From Lineolata rhizophorae (Eukaryota; Ascomycota; Dothideomycetes; Lineolatales; Lineolataceae), in contig MU001674.1 of the NCBI GenBank assembly GCA_010093515.1, positions 1 to 64,000 of the forward strand: a stretch of 64,000 nt of DNA. The letters run 5' to 3'. Of the stretch, positions 1 through 11,885 are shown piece after piece. The notes under the pieces were generated by a model. That model did no database searches and had not been told where the DNA came from. It worked only from the letters and a program-made list of their open reading frames with translations. Position 1 is the first letter of the stretch; each line of letters starts with the position of its first letter. Position numbers and translations under genes: made by a program.

Positions 1-394
1 CCCCCCGGGAACTCAATCGCAAAGCCCGAAAGCCCGGAAAGCCGCGCGCCCATCGAGGTATTGGCGGAAACCCGGGCGTCCAAACGACTACGTCGTAACC
101 CAGCGAGCGGGATCCACACCACGACGTACGAGACTCTAACGCGCGTAGAAAAACAAGGGATTGAGGGGGAGGGGGGGAAGCGAAACGTAAGGTGCGGGCC
201 CGGATCCAACGTTTCGAGCCCGGGCGCCAAGCCCAGCACGGGCCGGGCCGGCGGTCCGGTGAAAGCGAAACCAAAGCGGTGACGGTATATACCGTGCAAA
301 CGTTCGAGCCGGACGCAGCTGGTACCGGGCCATGGCCGACGGCTTCGCTACGAGCGTGCCGCCGGTCCTATGTAGTATGCTCCTAGCCACCTCG
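1..394. other. 3' flank of yth1, no gene seen
   Basis: GC-rich sequence downstream of the minus-strand yth1 stop codon. It presumably holds that gene's 3' UTR. Short open frames exist on both strands, but they have no recognisable family motif and are expected from the base composition. Confidence 0.5.
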
Positions 395-1370
395 CTAGTA
401 GCCCTGCCTGCGATGCCGGCCGCCGCCGCTCCGCCTGTTGCGCTTCCAGCCGCCTCCCCTCGGCGGCTTCTGGTCCCTCCCGGCCGGGCCTGCGCCGTAC
501 CCCGCAGGACCAACGCCCATGCCGGCGGCCGCTCCGCCCTGCTGCGCCATGGCCGCGCCGCGCTCGTCCGGGCCGCCCATGGCCATCTGGTGCTGCTGGT
601 AGTGCATCTGGGCGTCGTTGTCGCGGTCGCGGTCGCGCTGGGCGTCGGCCTCGCGCTGGGCACGCTCCAGCTCGACCTCCTCCCTGCTCTTTTCGACGCG
701 AGGCTCGGGCTTCTTGAGGTCCTCGGGGAAGCGGGGGTGGGGGCCGTCCTTGCAGGCCTTGCCGTTGGGGCAGAAACCGGCGAGGTAGAAGGGGCAGATG
801 GGCGGCTTGCGGACGTGCTTGAGGGCGCAGTTGGGGCCGAGAGGGCAGAAGCCGCGCTCGTAGTGGGGGCAGGCCGGGCGGCGCGACTCCGGGTCGATGT
901 GCAGGTACAGGCAGTCGTCGCCGTTGGAGCACGTCTGGTGGCGCGAGTAGTAGTTGCACTCGGGCATGCGGCGCAAGTTGTACTCGTGCAGGAACTCACA
1001 GGCGTCGCCTTTCTTGCAGAGGCCGCGCAGCCAGTGCTTGCAGACGAGGCTGCTCGTGTATCTGTGAGCACATGAGTCCGTTCACGGTAGCAGAGGAGGA
1101 GGCAAAGGAGCGGGGTCGGGAGGAATGGAGAGTAGTGACGCACTTGTTGTATGATGAGGATACTTGATGCTTGTCCGGGCAGTTGTTCCCGAGCGGGCAG
1201 TGGCCTTGCATGTAGGCCTTACAAACAGGGCGGTTCGGGTCGAGCCCGAAGCGGTATTCGCGCTTGAGGAAGTCATCGAAGGCGAACTTGGGCCGAGGAG
1301 CCTTCGAAGGGTTCAGGATCTGCTCGACCGCCTGGGCGACGCTCTCGGGGGTCTCGACGAGGCTCGGCAT
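395..1370 (-). CDS. yth1: mRNA 3'-end-processing protein Yth1 / CPSF30
   Basis: RNA-binding subunit of the nuclear cleavage and polyadenylation factor, which recognises the poly(A) signal region of pre-mRNA. Exons are 1370-1144 and 1061-395 on the minus strand, with one 82-nt intron (GTGCGT donor, CAG acceptor). The product is 297 aa. Five CCCH zinc fingers lie in tandem in the N-terminal two thirds, beginning [38 protein letters not shown] and CPFYLAGFC; the intron falls between fingers 1 and 2. Five fingers is the family's standard number. A charged [16 protein letters not shown] stretch follows, then a Gly/Met/Gln-rich tail ending in an RG-rich basic segment. The start [15 protein letters not shown] is typical of Pezizomycotina orthologues. 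The family assignment is secure; only the exact splice junction is inferred. Confidence 0.93.
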
Positions 1371-4312
1371 CGCGATGAAAGGAACGTGACAATGTGCGCT
1401 GACGTCGGTTGCTCGCCTTTCCGGGCCGTTGCCGGGGCGATCGCGAGGATGAAGCTATGAAACGACAGAAGCTATGGGCCAAGCGAGCTCGTTGGCTTTG
1501 GCGATAGAGGTCGCGCTCGGCCTGTAGTCCCGAAGCTCGACCGACGCGTTCGCAGGAATGGCGAGGGAGGTGCAGCGGGGACGACGACCCTTGGGGGTTC
1601 CCGTTCGATCTGGAAAGTGGGCGTGTCAGGGGATCGGGCCTAGCGAAGGGCGATCGACGTGGCAAAGGCCGCCGAGGGCCTACGGCGTGTCGACGAGCTG
1701 TTGTGCAGCTCCACGGGCGGGTCTCGCGAGGTTGGCAAAGGTGGAGAGAGCTTGGGGACAGGCACGGGCCGAGTCGGGGTGGCAAGTCGCTAGCTTCGCG
1801 CGCTCTCGTAAGCGGCCGGCGGCGGAAGTGTGGGGTTGAGGGGGCTTGGGAGCTTGGCTGGCGGCCCGGCCGATCGACGCGCCAAGCCTCGGTCGATGCT
1901 CCGCGCCTGCGAGTCAGGGCCAACCCAAACGCGACCATGCTTTCGCCTCACTGTAGGTTCGGGTAGCCACACGCGCGAAAGGCGTTTGCCTGCGGAGCAT
2001 GTACCGCTGAGAGTAGCGGCCGCCGTTTCCCGCGCCCGTCTAGCCGCTTATCCTTTGTACCTGGACCCGCGCCGTGCGTCGATACGGGCGTTCTATGCGG
2101 AGCTGGCCTTGGCGTACCTAGCTCCATCCAACAACCCCCCGGCCCCAAGTCTAGAGTCTTATCGAATCCGCCCGGACCCGTAAATCGTAAGAAGGTCCAC
2201 GATGGCACGGCCAACCGATCGGTGTTCTGCTTTCCATGCCGTCATCGTTCACCTGGCCCTGGCAGGAAGAGGCAATTGGGTGATTGACCCTTTTTCATCA
2301 ACCCGTTAGCGTCTGGGCTGGTCTATATCGAGCTCGGCTGCGTCCGAAGCCGGCATGGCAGGCGGGCCGGAATGCGATCAGTCACATTTTGGTTGCTGCG
2401 CTGCTGTGCCGCTCGCGCGGGGACCGCCCATGATGGGGTGCGAGCAGTCCACCATCAGTAGGTCTTTGACATGGAGGTGCCGTTCCGCCGCGCACCGCAC
2501 CTGACGCTGAAGGGAGGGGGGGCGTAGACCGCGAGGGCCGGATAGCTCGGCGCCAGTCTGGGCTGTGTGTGTAACCTGAATTTCCTTTCACGAGAGCAGG
2601 AAGACGGACCCTAAGCCACAAACACCACTCGAGAGTTGGGTGGGGAGTGATGCCAATTGGCCCTTAAGGTTGGCGCGCAAGCTCGGGGAGGGGGCGGGCT
2701 GGTTTGCTTCCTGCTGCCGGGAGGGGGGGGTTAGGCAGCGGTCCTGCAGCCGCAGGACGCTCGCTCCTCTCAAACGGATCGCCTGCAGCGCATGCCGCAG
2801 CTCGCAGGTTCGCCCCAAGCGCAGGCTTGCTTTCTTCGCTCTGCGCCTCTTGCAGCGCTGCGCTCCTCCACTCGCGCGGTCCGTATGCCCCGCATGCCAG
2901 GCCCCTCGCCGCCGTGGCGCCACGCAGCAGCTGCTGTGCGCGCGCTGCCCACCCACCCCCCTTTGCCCCAACCAAGCGGGGCGACCAACGCACAGTCAGG
3001 TACGGGACGGATGGCCGCAGCGGGCGATCACGGAGCGGCTGCTGCGCGGCTTTCTCATCTTTCGGCGGGAGAGTCGAGGCGCCGCCGAGCGCGAAAGCAT
3101 CGAAGGGTCTCGTTGCGGAGAGCGCACCGGGCGGGAAAACCAAGGTCTGGGGGCGCCGACCCGCGGCCCTGGGCCGCCGGTCCCAAGGGCGCCTGGCTCT
3201 CCGCCGCACCGCTGGCACGTACAGTCCCTTCGGTACCGGCCTCCAGCCTGCAACCCGAGCCACCGCCGCCTCGGTCCCAGATGTCGACGCGCTCAAGTGC
3301 CGCACCGCGCCGACTAGCTCGCCCTCCCCGACTCGCGTCGCCAGGCGGGAGGGCCGAAGCAGGAATATATCAATGCGGAGGGGGGGCCCTGGGGCCGCCT
3401 GCGGTCTCACTGCTCGCTCTGACTTGACTGTCGTCACCCTCTGCCCACTCGCCGCGCTCTCTCCGCTCAACGCGCCGGTAGCCACGGGCGAGCAGCCACT
3501 CTCCTCTCGGCGCGCTTACCAGCCCCGTCCGATCCTAGCGCCACTCGTTGCCCGATCCAGCTGTCTGGCGGAAGCCCAAGGCGAGGCGCAAAAAGCACTA
3601 GGGCAGCAAAAGTCTGGCCCGCATGCAGCTTCTGTCCTCTGGCCCCCCATCCCCGTTGCGAGACTCTCACAGGTTCTTGCGCCCTTGCCTAACGTTGCGC
3701 CCCGGGGCCAAGCGAACGGTTGCTGACCACTTAGGAAGACCCGCCCAGCCTTATAAGAACACCTCCGATAGCCCACCACTTCCCTCCGCCGGAAATCAAA
3801 ATCAAGATTGTACATACACACATATCAATACGAGCGAGCGCTGGCTGATCTAGATAGGGTCCAACTGCAACAACGCGTGGCCCTTTTCCCCTTCCCTCTG
3901 CGCTACGTCCTGTATCAAAGCTACTTTACCTGCCTACTTCCTAAATCTGCTACCATACCTAGTCTCTGAGTACTGCAGGGCCGGACATTTTGTCAGCATG
4001 ACTCGATAGAGGCCCCAATGCTGCGTTGGCCAAAAAAACCGCATTTGTCGTTCTCCTTATTCCCGAACGAGCCCCCCGACCCATTTCGTCTCTGCTATTT
4101 ACCGGCCTCCCTCCACCCTAAGGGGATTTCATTTTCCTCCTAGCTCTTTTATCCAGGAGAGTCTGACGCGCAGCGTGCTGGCGCTGAGGCGGAGATAAAC
4201 CCGGCAGCCTTACCGGCTATTTTTAGGGAGGGCCACTCCGAACCGACAGTCGAGCGAGGGAGCTACAACCGCTCCAGGCAACGACGACGACACAGGGCAG
4301 CGGTTAAGGAGA
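1371..4312. other. GC-rich spacer between yth1 and the chitinase gene
   Basis: About 2.9 kb between two divergent genes. It must hold both promoters. From 2600 to 3730 several long frames are open at once on both strands, including 340 codons plus and 273 codons minus. Their products are Ala/Arg/Pro/Ser-rich with no recognisable motif, which is what GC-rich DNA gives by chance. The last 400 nt before the chitinase start are pyrimidine-rich, as is usual for fungal promoters. Confidence 0.5.
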
Positions 4313-5853
4313 ATGTCAGGAATCTTTGGCCCTCACCGTCCGAACTGGCTTTTGCAAGCCAGTCGAGCCATCAATCGCCATGTTGCGCCCCACCACCAGT
4401 CGTCAGGGGCGAGCTCGACGCCCAGCTGCCCGCCCGCCGTATGCATGTACTTCAACGCCGCCTACTATCCGAACTGGCACGTCTACCGGAACCAGCCGCC
4501 TTCATCGCTGAAGTTGGACGTTATATCTCACCTATTCTACGCTTTCGCATGGTAAGACGGACTCGGTCCAATGAACTTTCCTTTCGTCGAACCACAATCG
4601 TCTCGGCTGTTTTCCCAAGGCAAAAAGACAAGCTACGAGTGTAACTAATCCGCTGACTTAGGGTCAAGCCGGACGGCACAGTGTACGTAAGTAGGACGCC
4701 TTCGTATTTTCGAAGTGAAACCTTAATCTCATCACTAACTCGAGAATCTCACCCTTAGCTGAGCGACGAATGGGCAGACACGCAAATGCCAGTGGACAAC
4801 ACGACCGGCTGCCTGCGATCGTTCGCCGAGCTGAAGAGGAAACACAGCGTCCTCAAGCTGATCCTCTCGGTCGGCGGCGGCGGGAAAGGCAGCGACAACT
4901 TCGCCGCCGTCGCCCAAAGGCCCGAGGCGAGGGAGCAATTCGCGAAGACGGCTCGCGACCTCTGTCTGACGTACGGGCTCGACGGAATCGACGGTACGTA
5001 TTGTCCAAACGGGTCGCTTCACCGCGTCCCTCCACCTCCGACCCTGCCTTCGCATCCAGCCGCCTGGGATCCGAGCGCGTGCTCAAGAGACGTCGTACGA
5101 TGCGTACCGAACCCCCGGGTCCCAGGGTATTAATGACATCACCATGGACTGACACCTTTTTTTTTCCCCAAAGTCGACTGGGAGCACCCGTCCAACCCGG
5201 CCGAAGGCGCCGCCTACGTCGAGCTGCTCGCGCGCCTGCGCGCGTACCTGCCCCCGCCACGCTTCACCCTGACCACGGCGCTGCCGGCCGGGGCCTGGGC
5301 GCTCCGCCACATCGACCTGGGCGCGGCGGCGCGCCAGCTCGACCTCGTCAACGTCATGGCGTACGACTTTTCGGGCCCCTGGACGGCGACGGCGGCCCAC
5401 CACGCGCAGCTGCGGGCCGCGCCGTCGGACCAGGGACAGGGGCCGCCCCAGCCGAGCGGCCTCGACGCCGTCGCCTACTTGACGGCCGGGGGCGTCCCGC
5501 CCGCCAAGATCCTGCTCGGCGTGCCCTGCTACGGGCGCTCGTTCCTGGCCGCCTCGCGGCCCGGCGCGGCCTACTCCGGGCACGGCGGCCACGACGGCGT
5601 CTTCGAGTACCGCGAGCTTCCGCGGCCGGGGGCGGCGGAGCACGTGGACGGCGCGGCGGGCGCGGCCTTTTGCGTCGGCGGCGACGACGCCGGCGGTTTG
5701 GTCTCGTACGATAACGTGGCCACGGTGCGCATGAAGGCCGACTGGGTCAAGGAGGCCGGGCTGGCGGGGCTGTTTTATTGGACGGCGACGGGGGATAAAG
5801 ATGATGTGGAGCGGAGCCTCGTGTACAATGGGTATTTGAGGTTGCATTCGTGA
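4313..5853 (+). CDS. GH18 chitinase, no signal peptide
   Basis: Family 18 glycoside hydrolase, hydrolysing beta-1,4-linked N-acetylglucosamine polymers with retention. Exons 4313-4551, 4662-4686, 4759-4993 and 5174-5853 give 392 aa in frame. The fold starts at YFNAAYYPNWHVY. LILSVGG marks strand beta-3. The DxxDxDxE catalytic signature is DGIDVDWE, with D163, D166, D168 and acid/base E170. NVMAYDFSGPW, GVPCYGRSF and LFYWTATGD follow in the usual order, and a short insertion domain precedes the C-terminus. The second exon is only 25 nt. The third intron (180 nt, phase 1) lies inside the catalytic motif. No signal peptide or chitin-binding module is visible. The product therefore looks intracellular or unconventionally secreted, as in some fungal subgroup A chitinases. 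An upstream signal-encoding exon cannot be excluded, and a downstream in-frame Met at 4447 is an alternative start. Confidence 0.9.
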
Positions 5854-8800
5854 CTCCTGGTGGAGGTTGGGGGCACGGAGGAGCAGAGGTGGTGGGGGGG
5901 TGCGGGTGCCAGTATGGGCGCGGGGGCGAGTACGAGTGCTCGTCAGATGGGCGAATGGTACCAGGTCGCAAGTGGTGGTCTGGGTCAAGAGGCGGTGGGT
6001 TGTCGTGCACGGCCAAACGTCGAAGAGGGGGACGCGCCCATGTCTGCATCGTCGTCCACATTCGTACCCCTCGCAGGCGCTGCTACGTCCCTTGCCAATG
6101 CGCCTGCGTCCACGCCTATCCCAGCTCCATTAGTTCCTGACGTTGCTCCCGCCTCCGATTTCGCTGCTACCGAGTGGAGTTCCGTCTAACAGCGGCGGCG
6201 ATCCAGTACGTCGGGAGCCGTCTCCGGACTTCTTACCTATCTCATACGCAATGCCTATAACGAGCCGTCTATTTGGGCCATTTCATCCCTTCTCCCTCTC
6301 CGCTCCGCGCGGCATATGCCATGGTTAATGCTCTATACCCACCTACCAAGCGTCAAAACACGTACACTCATACACACCTGTCTACACCGCCATTGCGAAC
6401 CGCACGAATTGTCCGTTTCACTCGCCTTCGTTGGTCCCAGGATGCTGGAACCGCAGTCCACGCCGTCCAACGGGCCCTGCATCCGGCGTCATGCGGGCGT
6501 TGCCGGTTGCATACGCCTGCCGCCGCCATTCGCTCGGCCGAGCGCGTGCCGGTCCCTCTCCAATGGCGTCGAGTCTTTTGTCAGGCTGGCTGTGGGTCGT
6601 TGTCCAGTAGGACCTGCAGGATCGGCGCATGGCTGCAGGGGATGTGGGATGTGTCGCTGCGGTGAAGGACATGCAGCAGAGAAAATCAGCAATTTTTCCC
6701 CCCTTCCCTTTTTTCTTTTTTAATTCTGATTCGCATTTCATCTCCATACTTCGTATCACGATGCATGCATGATCGTGGCGTTGCTGCTGCTGCTGTTACT
6801 TCGTGGCCTGCATCGGTTTGTCGGAATATTTTCTTACTGACTTGTTTTTCTTTTTTTTGTTTCTCTCGCCTTCTCGGTGGTGTCTGTTTTTGGCTTCTCC
6901 CATGTTCTGCCTGTCTAAATGATCTGATCTCGGCGGTTTCCGGCAACTCCCCGCATTTTTGTACCCCCACACTAGCCTCGGCGCCCGTTGGCTCCACGGA
7001 ACTGCAGGTAAACCTAGCTTCAGCGGCTGTGGATCTGCTATTGGACGGCTCGGCACGGAAGGCAGGTTCGAATACATTAGCACCCAGGTACTAAGGCAAC
7101 GCGAAAGGGACGGAAACAAAATCAAAAGTTGGCTCTGGTAAAGTCTCGGGTAGGCTTGTGGCGGAAAGTCGCCAGGAAGCTTGCGGAATGGCGTCAGCGT
7201 CGCGTGAGCGGAGCTCGTTTACGCCCCAGAGGGCAAAACAAAACTTTAAAGTTTCGGCGGTCATTGGGCGGCTTTTTGGTCGGGCTTCCCTTGCTTCTAG
7301 CGTCTTGTTTCACCCGACTGCCGTTGGAGGCCGGCGTCGTATCATCCATCGATTATCTCGATTGCATCGAGTGGATGCCACTGCTGCTGCTGTCAACCCC
7401 TGCGTGTTGCCTGACCTGACTGCGCACCGGGGCAGCCGAGGCAGCTTAGCCAGGTAGTAACGTATAGTCATCCAAGACTTGTCGCTGCCGGTTACCAGTA
7501 TACCGCGTCGCGTACGCGAAAGCTTGCCACGGGCGCGCGCGCAGCTAAAATGTCCGAGCACGCGATTCCTCCTGCTCAATGCTAGCTACATAGCAAACGC
7601 TCGCTTTAACCTTCTCCGTACGGGATGTTCGGAGGCCGCTAGTGAGGTACCTGGACGTGTGTGTACATGTCGGTCGTCCAAGTATGCTTCGTACTTGCTT
7701 TTTGGCCTGGCGTCGGTTGGGACGTCTCCCGATTGGGTCGGGGAAAACGGATCTTATCTGGACCCTCGCTAGTGTTTCCTCTTTAGCGCACCCTGTCTGA
7801 TCATTGTAGGGATGGGGGATTCATCTTTTGTTTGATTTTAGGTTGTGGGAGCTATAAGAGGGTTTCTTGATCCATTAGGTTTTAAGAGAGTAAGCGGGCG
7901 CTGAATCTACTATCGGGTCTTGTGAGTATAAAACACGATCGTAGTCACTTGTCTGATTATTATGTGAAAAATAAACTTACATTCAACTCGAACATAAGGG
8001 TAAGATTAAAAGACCAACGTCATTTAGCCATATAGACTATGCTCTAGTTACAACCTGTTATCTTCAGAGGCCACAATGCAGCTGATCCACTTAGGCCCCC
8101 AATTCCCTAGCGGAGATCACATGTCTATGATGCGTATACATATAACTTTGCGAAGCTAAATATATGTTACGTCATATGAGCGACTATAAATCATTTCGCT
8201 GACGTACTGATGTATACCATAAAGAGAGCCTAGTACGATGGACCTGCCAAAGGACAGAGTGTACTATGTTCTATCACTAGCAGACGCACCGTTTTTGGAG
8301 CCATGAATCATAGTTAAAGTATTATGCTACCATTTTTTTCGAGCTTTTGCACTGTTTAGAAGCGAAAGACCCTATTCCGAGCCGTCGCTCGGTTTGTAAA
8401 GAAGTCGACAAAAGTTTCGCCAAGAGCGTTCAGGAAACCATTTGCAATGACCTACATATACGGACGTAGCAATCATCCAGCGGGCTCTGTCCGGAAGCGC
8501 CTGAAGAGGCCCGCAGCGGTGCGGTAGTCCTGACCCTTCTTCGTCCGACATGTTCTCCGAGAGAGAGTGCTGTCGTGGTGGCCCTAAGTCCTCGTCCGCC
8601 GAGTTTTTGGAACAAAGATCGGCGGCGTCTGCTGTGGTGCTCTAGTGTCTCCACCACCTCTTCGATAGATTGAACTTCCCACTTGATTTCCTCGTTAGCG
8701 GCGACATCGGGGTTGCATCGAGTTTGATGATGGTCATTCCCCCTCCTTGCTGACATTGAGCTTGGCCTATGCTCATTGACTGTATCCCCTTCGCGATATC

Positions 8801-9120
8801 GGTCATCATCTTCAACCCCAATGACGGTTGCGGCCTTTGCGGGTGTATCGCATTTACTACGAGTCGTTGCGATGCCAATAGCCTCCTTGCTCATTTTCTC
8901 GATACCAATCTCGTCATTGCCAACTCGTTCGTCGTCGAGAAATTCATCCACGATCCCGTCAACGTCGATCGTTTCATCATCAACATGCTAGCCGCCAAGC
9001 CTAGTTGTAATTGAATTGAACGAACGCCCTCGTGGTGTATACTCGGTCTCCACATTATTAATGGTTCGGTTTCCAGCAGCTGAAAAGGGGCCTGTTCCGG
9101 ACAATTAACGAACTAGCACG
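5854..9120. other. Spacer without recognised gene; AT-rich beyond about 7.8 kb
   Basis: The first few hundred bases are the chitinase 3' flank. From about 7.8 kb the sequence turns AT-rich with many stops in all frames. At 8430-8951 on the minus strand an open frame of 173 codons encodes an acidic protein (begins VDEFLDDERV, then a basic RRRRSLFQK stretch). I do not recognise it, and it starts just after a stop with no clear ATG. It could be the end of a decayed gene, perhaps related to the neighbouring DUF3716-like relic. Confidence 0.4.
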
Positions 9121-9669
9121 TTAAGGTTTGTATTGAACTTGGATGGGCATACCTAAAGAAAGCTCCTTTCGACAGGGTGAACATCTAAAAGAACATTGAG
9201 GCCCTTTACAAGTTGAGAAACAATTGGTGCATGCTCCACGCAGAGTACCGTCTAGAACCGCACATGATACGAACGGCCCAGCCTTTTCCTGGTAGTGCGA
9301 GCAGCCCGGCTTTATAACGTTCTCACATATATGAGCCAAAAGGGAAATTGCCTTAATTGGCTTCCCGGCTTTGTCGACGGCCCGTAAATTTCACGCTTTC
9401 GCCGGACGGAAGTCGAGGGCCTTCCGCCTTCGAGCACGACTTTTCGGAATTTTTCTTGTCATGAGAGATTTGCCGTTCGACGCCGCCTTTACCAACTCTA
9501 GATCCGCGTCGTACTCCTCGTCCGATCTCGGTGCGGAGGACAAGCGTGAAGTCAATGCTCCACCACACAGTAAGCACGAGACAATCAACGGAGGCAGACA
9601 TACGCGTTGACCGGACCGTCCGTTTGGACTAATTTGACAGGATACTCTGAGGGCACAGCAGTTGCGCAA
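9121..9669 (-). pseudogene. DUF3716-like Cys-rich protein, interrupted
   Basis: One reading frame runs across this interval with a single in-frame TGA at 9391-9393. The upstream part (codons ending RRRKALDFRPAKA) has an acidic DEEYDADLEL and a basic stretch. After the stop the frame continues with NLRAVDKAGKPIKAIS and reaches the Cys-rich block ICENVIKPGCSHY, GPFVSC, GACTNC and CSFR. The order GPFxSC ... GACTNC ... CSFR is what I remember of the fungal DUF3716 domain, whose function is unknown. The tail is short. There is no clear ATG; the frame opens after a stop, so the N-terminus is probably missing or in an unrecognised exon. An intron covering the TGA is possible but I saw no good donor and acceptor pair. 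I read it as a decayed host gene in an AT-rich island. The TGA could stem from a CGA by C-to-T change, which is inference. Confidence 0.45.
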
Positions 9670-11885
9670 GGCCTAGGGAAATCTCTCACAGCGGCCCACG
9701 ATCCAAACAGTCCATCTCCGTAATGCACGTGTCACAAGGTCGCTCTGAGATAGCGCCACGTGCCTGTAGTAGGGCCGCTAGTGGATTCATGCGCACGAAA
9801 GAGCTTCGCTGGTAAAGCCACGGTCAGGGTGGAAGTTCAAATTGCGTTCTGTTGTTATAGTTCGTAGCGTTTGAGCGAGCGAGGACAGTCCCATTTCTAC
9901 CGCAGCCGCCTAGAGCAGTACTTCCTCAGAGTCCAGGAAGCGTTCTGGATTGCTGGTGCTGCCTGGGAGATTCTACAGTTTAGTCAAATCTAGTATGACA
10001 ACAAGCGTGTCTCCGGCAGGGGCAGGTGATTCATACTATCAACAGAGCTCTCTCCTTCCGTTTCGTTTCCAGCATCGCTGAAAGGAAGACCATATCTGGT
10101 GGCTTGGAGTTATGGATCGGAGGGAACGAACTTCCCCTCTCCTACGGTACATTGTTCGTAACCTAAGGGACAAGTGTTTGCGTAAGAATGAGTACAGCGA
10201 CAGATATTTCCTCGGGCTCGGACTCGGAATCCTCGGGAGTGTTGACGAATGGAAGCAAACGTGACTCGAATGGGTGGTTGCAGACAAAAGGATTGAACTG
10301 CGTCAAGGCAGAGAATAGCGTTTGGCAGCTAAGTTGAAGCTTTTGAAGAAGTAAACTGATAGGAAGGTTTTGCTCTAATATTAGTCCCTTCTAAAGTGGT
10401 ACAAGCATTCTACTTCGGGAACAGTATGCTTGCCCAGGTGGAACACGAAGCAAGCCGCTGTATGAGACACAGGGTGATAATTACCGATATGAGAAGCACT
10501 AAGTCTAGCCGGCTCTTGCGACTTCTGTTGCTTGAAAGAATTATTGGTCTGCACGATGTTGAATGCACGGACGGCTTGTATTAGGCGTTTGGTTCGGGAA
10601 TGCAAGTAACAATAGGCATGAACTGGCATTTTCTTTGGAGCTTCTGTCGAAATTCATCCTGGTCTTCGGAAAGTTCCTCATAAGACCAAAGGTCCTTTAC
10701 ACAGCTGGATCAGTGGAGAGATAAAGTAAATTAAGTAGCCATCTTGGCCAGAGAGTATTTTGTTGAGGGTGCGCGACGCGGCTCCAAAGTAGCAGGGGTA
10801 TTGTCTCTTAACTACGGGTTCTTGCAGGTGCCACATCATCCGCCGGCCTCTCTCCACACGCCAGGGTTTCGTCCGGCGAGAATGGTTAAAACTTCCGTCA
10901 ACTTATGAAGAGTGCCAGTTTGAGTGAAACTAGGATGCGGGTTAGAACGACATTAGGTAACGTTTTCAGCTACTTGATGGTACAAGAAAGCCTGAATGAG
11001 GTAAGTAGAACCAACAAGATTTATATAGATCCAATAAGCCGCGGTTTGACGGCACAACAGGGCGAGGGCATACTACGTACTGTAATGTAGCACCTGCTAG
11101 CTTTTAGAGGAGTTTCAAATGTGTCGGGGAGCTTCGCACTTAGTCATTGGTAGCGGTGGCGGGCGGGATAATCCGTAAAGCGAGCTTGTCTCAGGGCCAT
11201 AAATCGAAGTTCATACTCTTTTCAAAACAATCACAAGAGAGACCGACCAGAAGGGGATCTCTATAAATTAGGTAAAATCGCAAGGCATATTTTCAAAATT
11301 CTTTCCAATAGCTAAAATAGCTCCACTCTGTACATGAAGCATTTAGTTCTTAGAGTGGGTGATTTCCCCGTTCATGGGCAATAAAACTAACCTCGTTTCC
11401 TTTGTCCGATCGGTTGGTCGAGTGGTGCTCCATACCTACCACTCTGCAGAAAGTACGCCGAAAGGGGTAGTGCAAAGTTCTGATGTGCTCGGTCAAATAC
11501 GTCAAGAGATCGGCACGGCGCTATCGGACTTGGGCTAATGCAGGGACAAAGGCACGGCAGCGAGCCGAGATCCACCGCGTGCTCCACTCTCAACGACACA
11601 TAAACATAGTTCGGAAAGTACTGCATCACAATCCAAAAAATTGCTCCGCAAAACGGGACCAAAGAACTAATTAGACATTCTCTCGAAGGATATCAAAACA
11701 GATAACGACGCGATGGGTAAGTAGCGACAGCGAGGAGGCGATCGAAGCCTAAAATCCACACACCGTATCCGTGTGTATTCTCACGTCGCTATTTGTTTCC
11801 CCGGGTATGCGATCAAATCCCCCGCACAAATGCAATTTGGTATACATTTTTCGCCCTCGCCGCAAAATACCGCCCGTCTCACCTC
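9670..11885. other. AT-rich spacer, no gene recognised
   Basis: Degenerate AT-rich sequence with only short frames. The longest minus-strand one, at 11387-11662, contains a hydrophobic stretch but no motif I recognise. No terminal repeats, target-site duplications or transposase motifs are evident. Confidence 0.45.

Noticed and set aside
1273-1938. 221-codon minus-strand frame overlapping yth1 exon 1
   Set aside because: It overlaps the recognised exon in another frame and is Arg/Pro/Ser-rich without motif.
2664-3726. Overlapping long frames on both strands (340 codons plus, 273 codons minus)
   Set aside because: Ala/Arg/Pro-rich, mutually overlapping, no motif, no conserved-looking segment; expected in GC-rich DNA.
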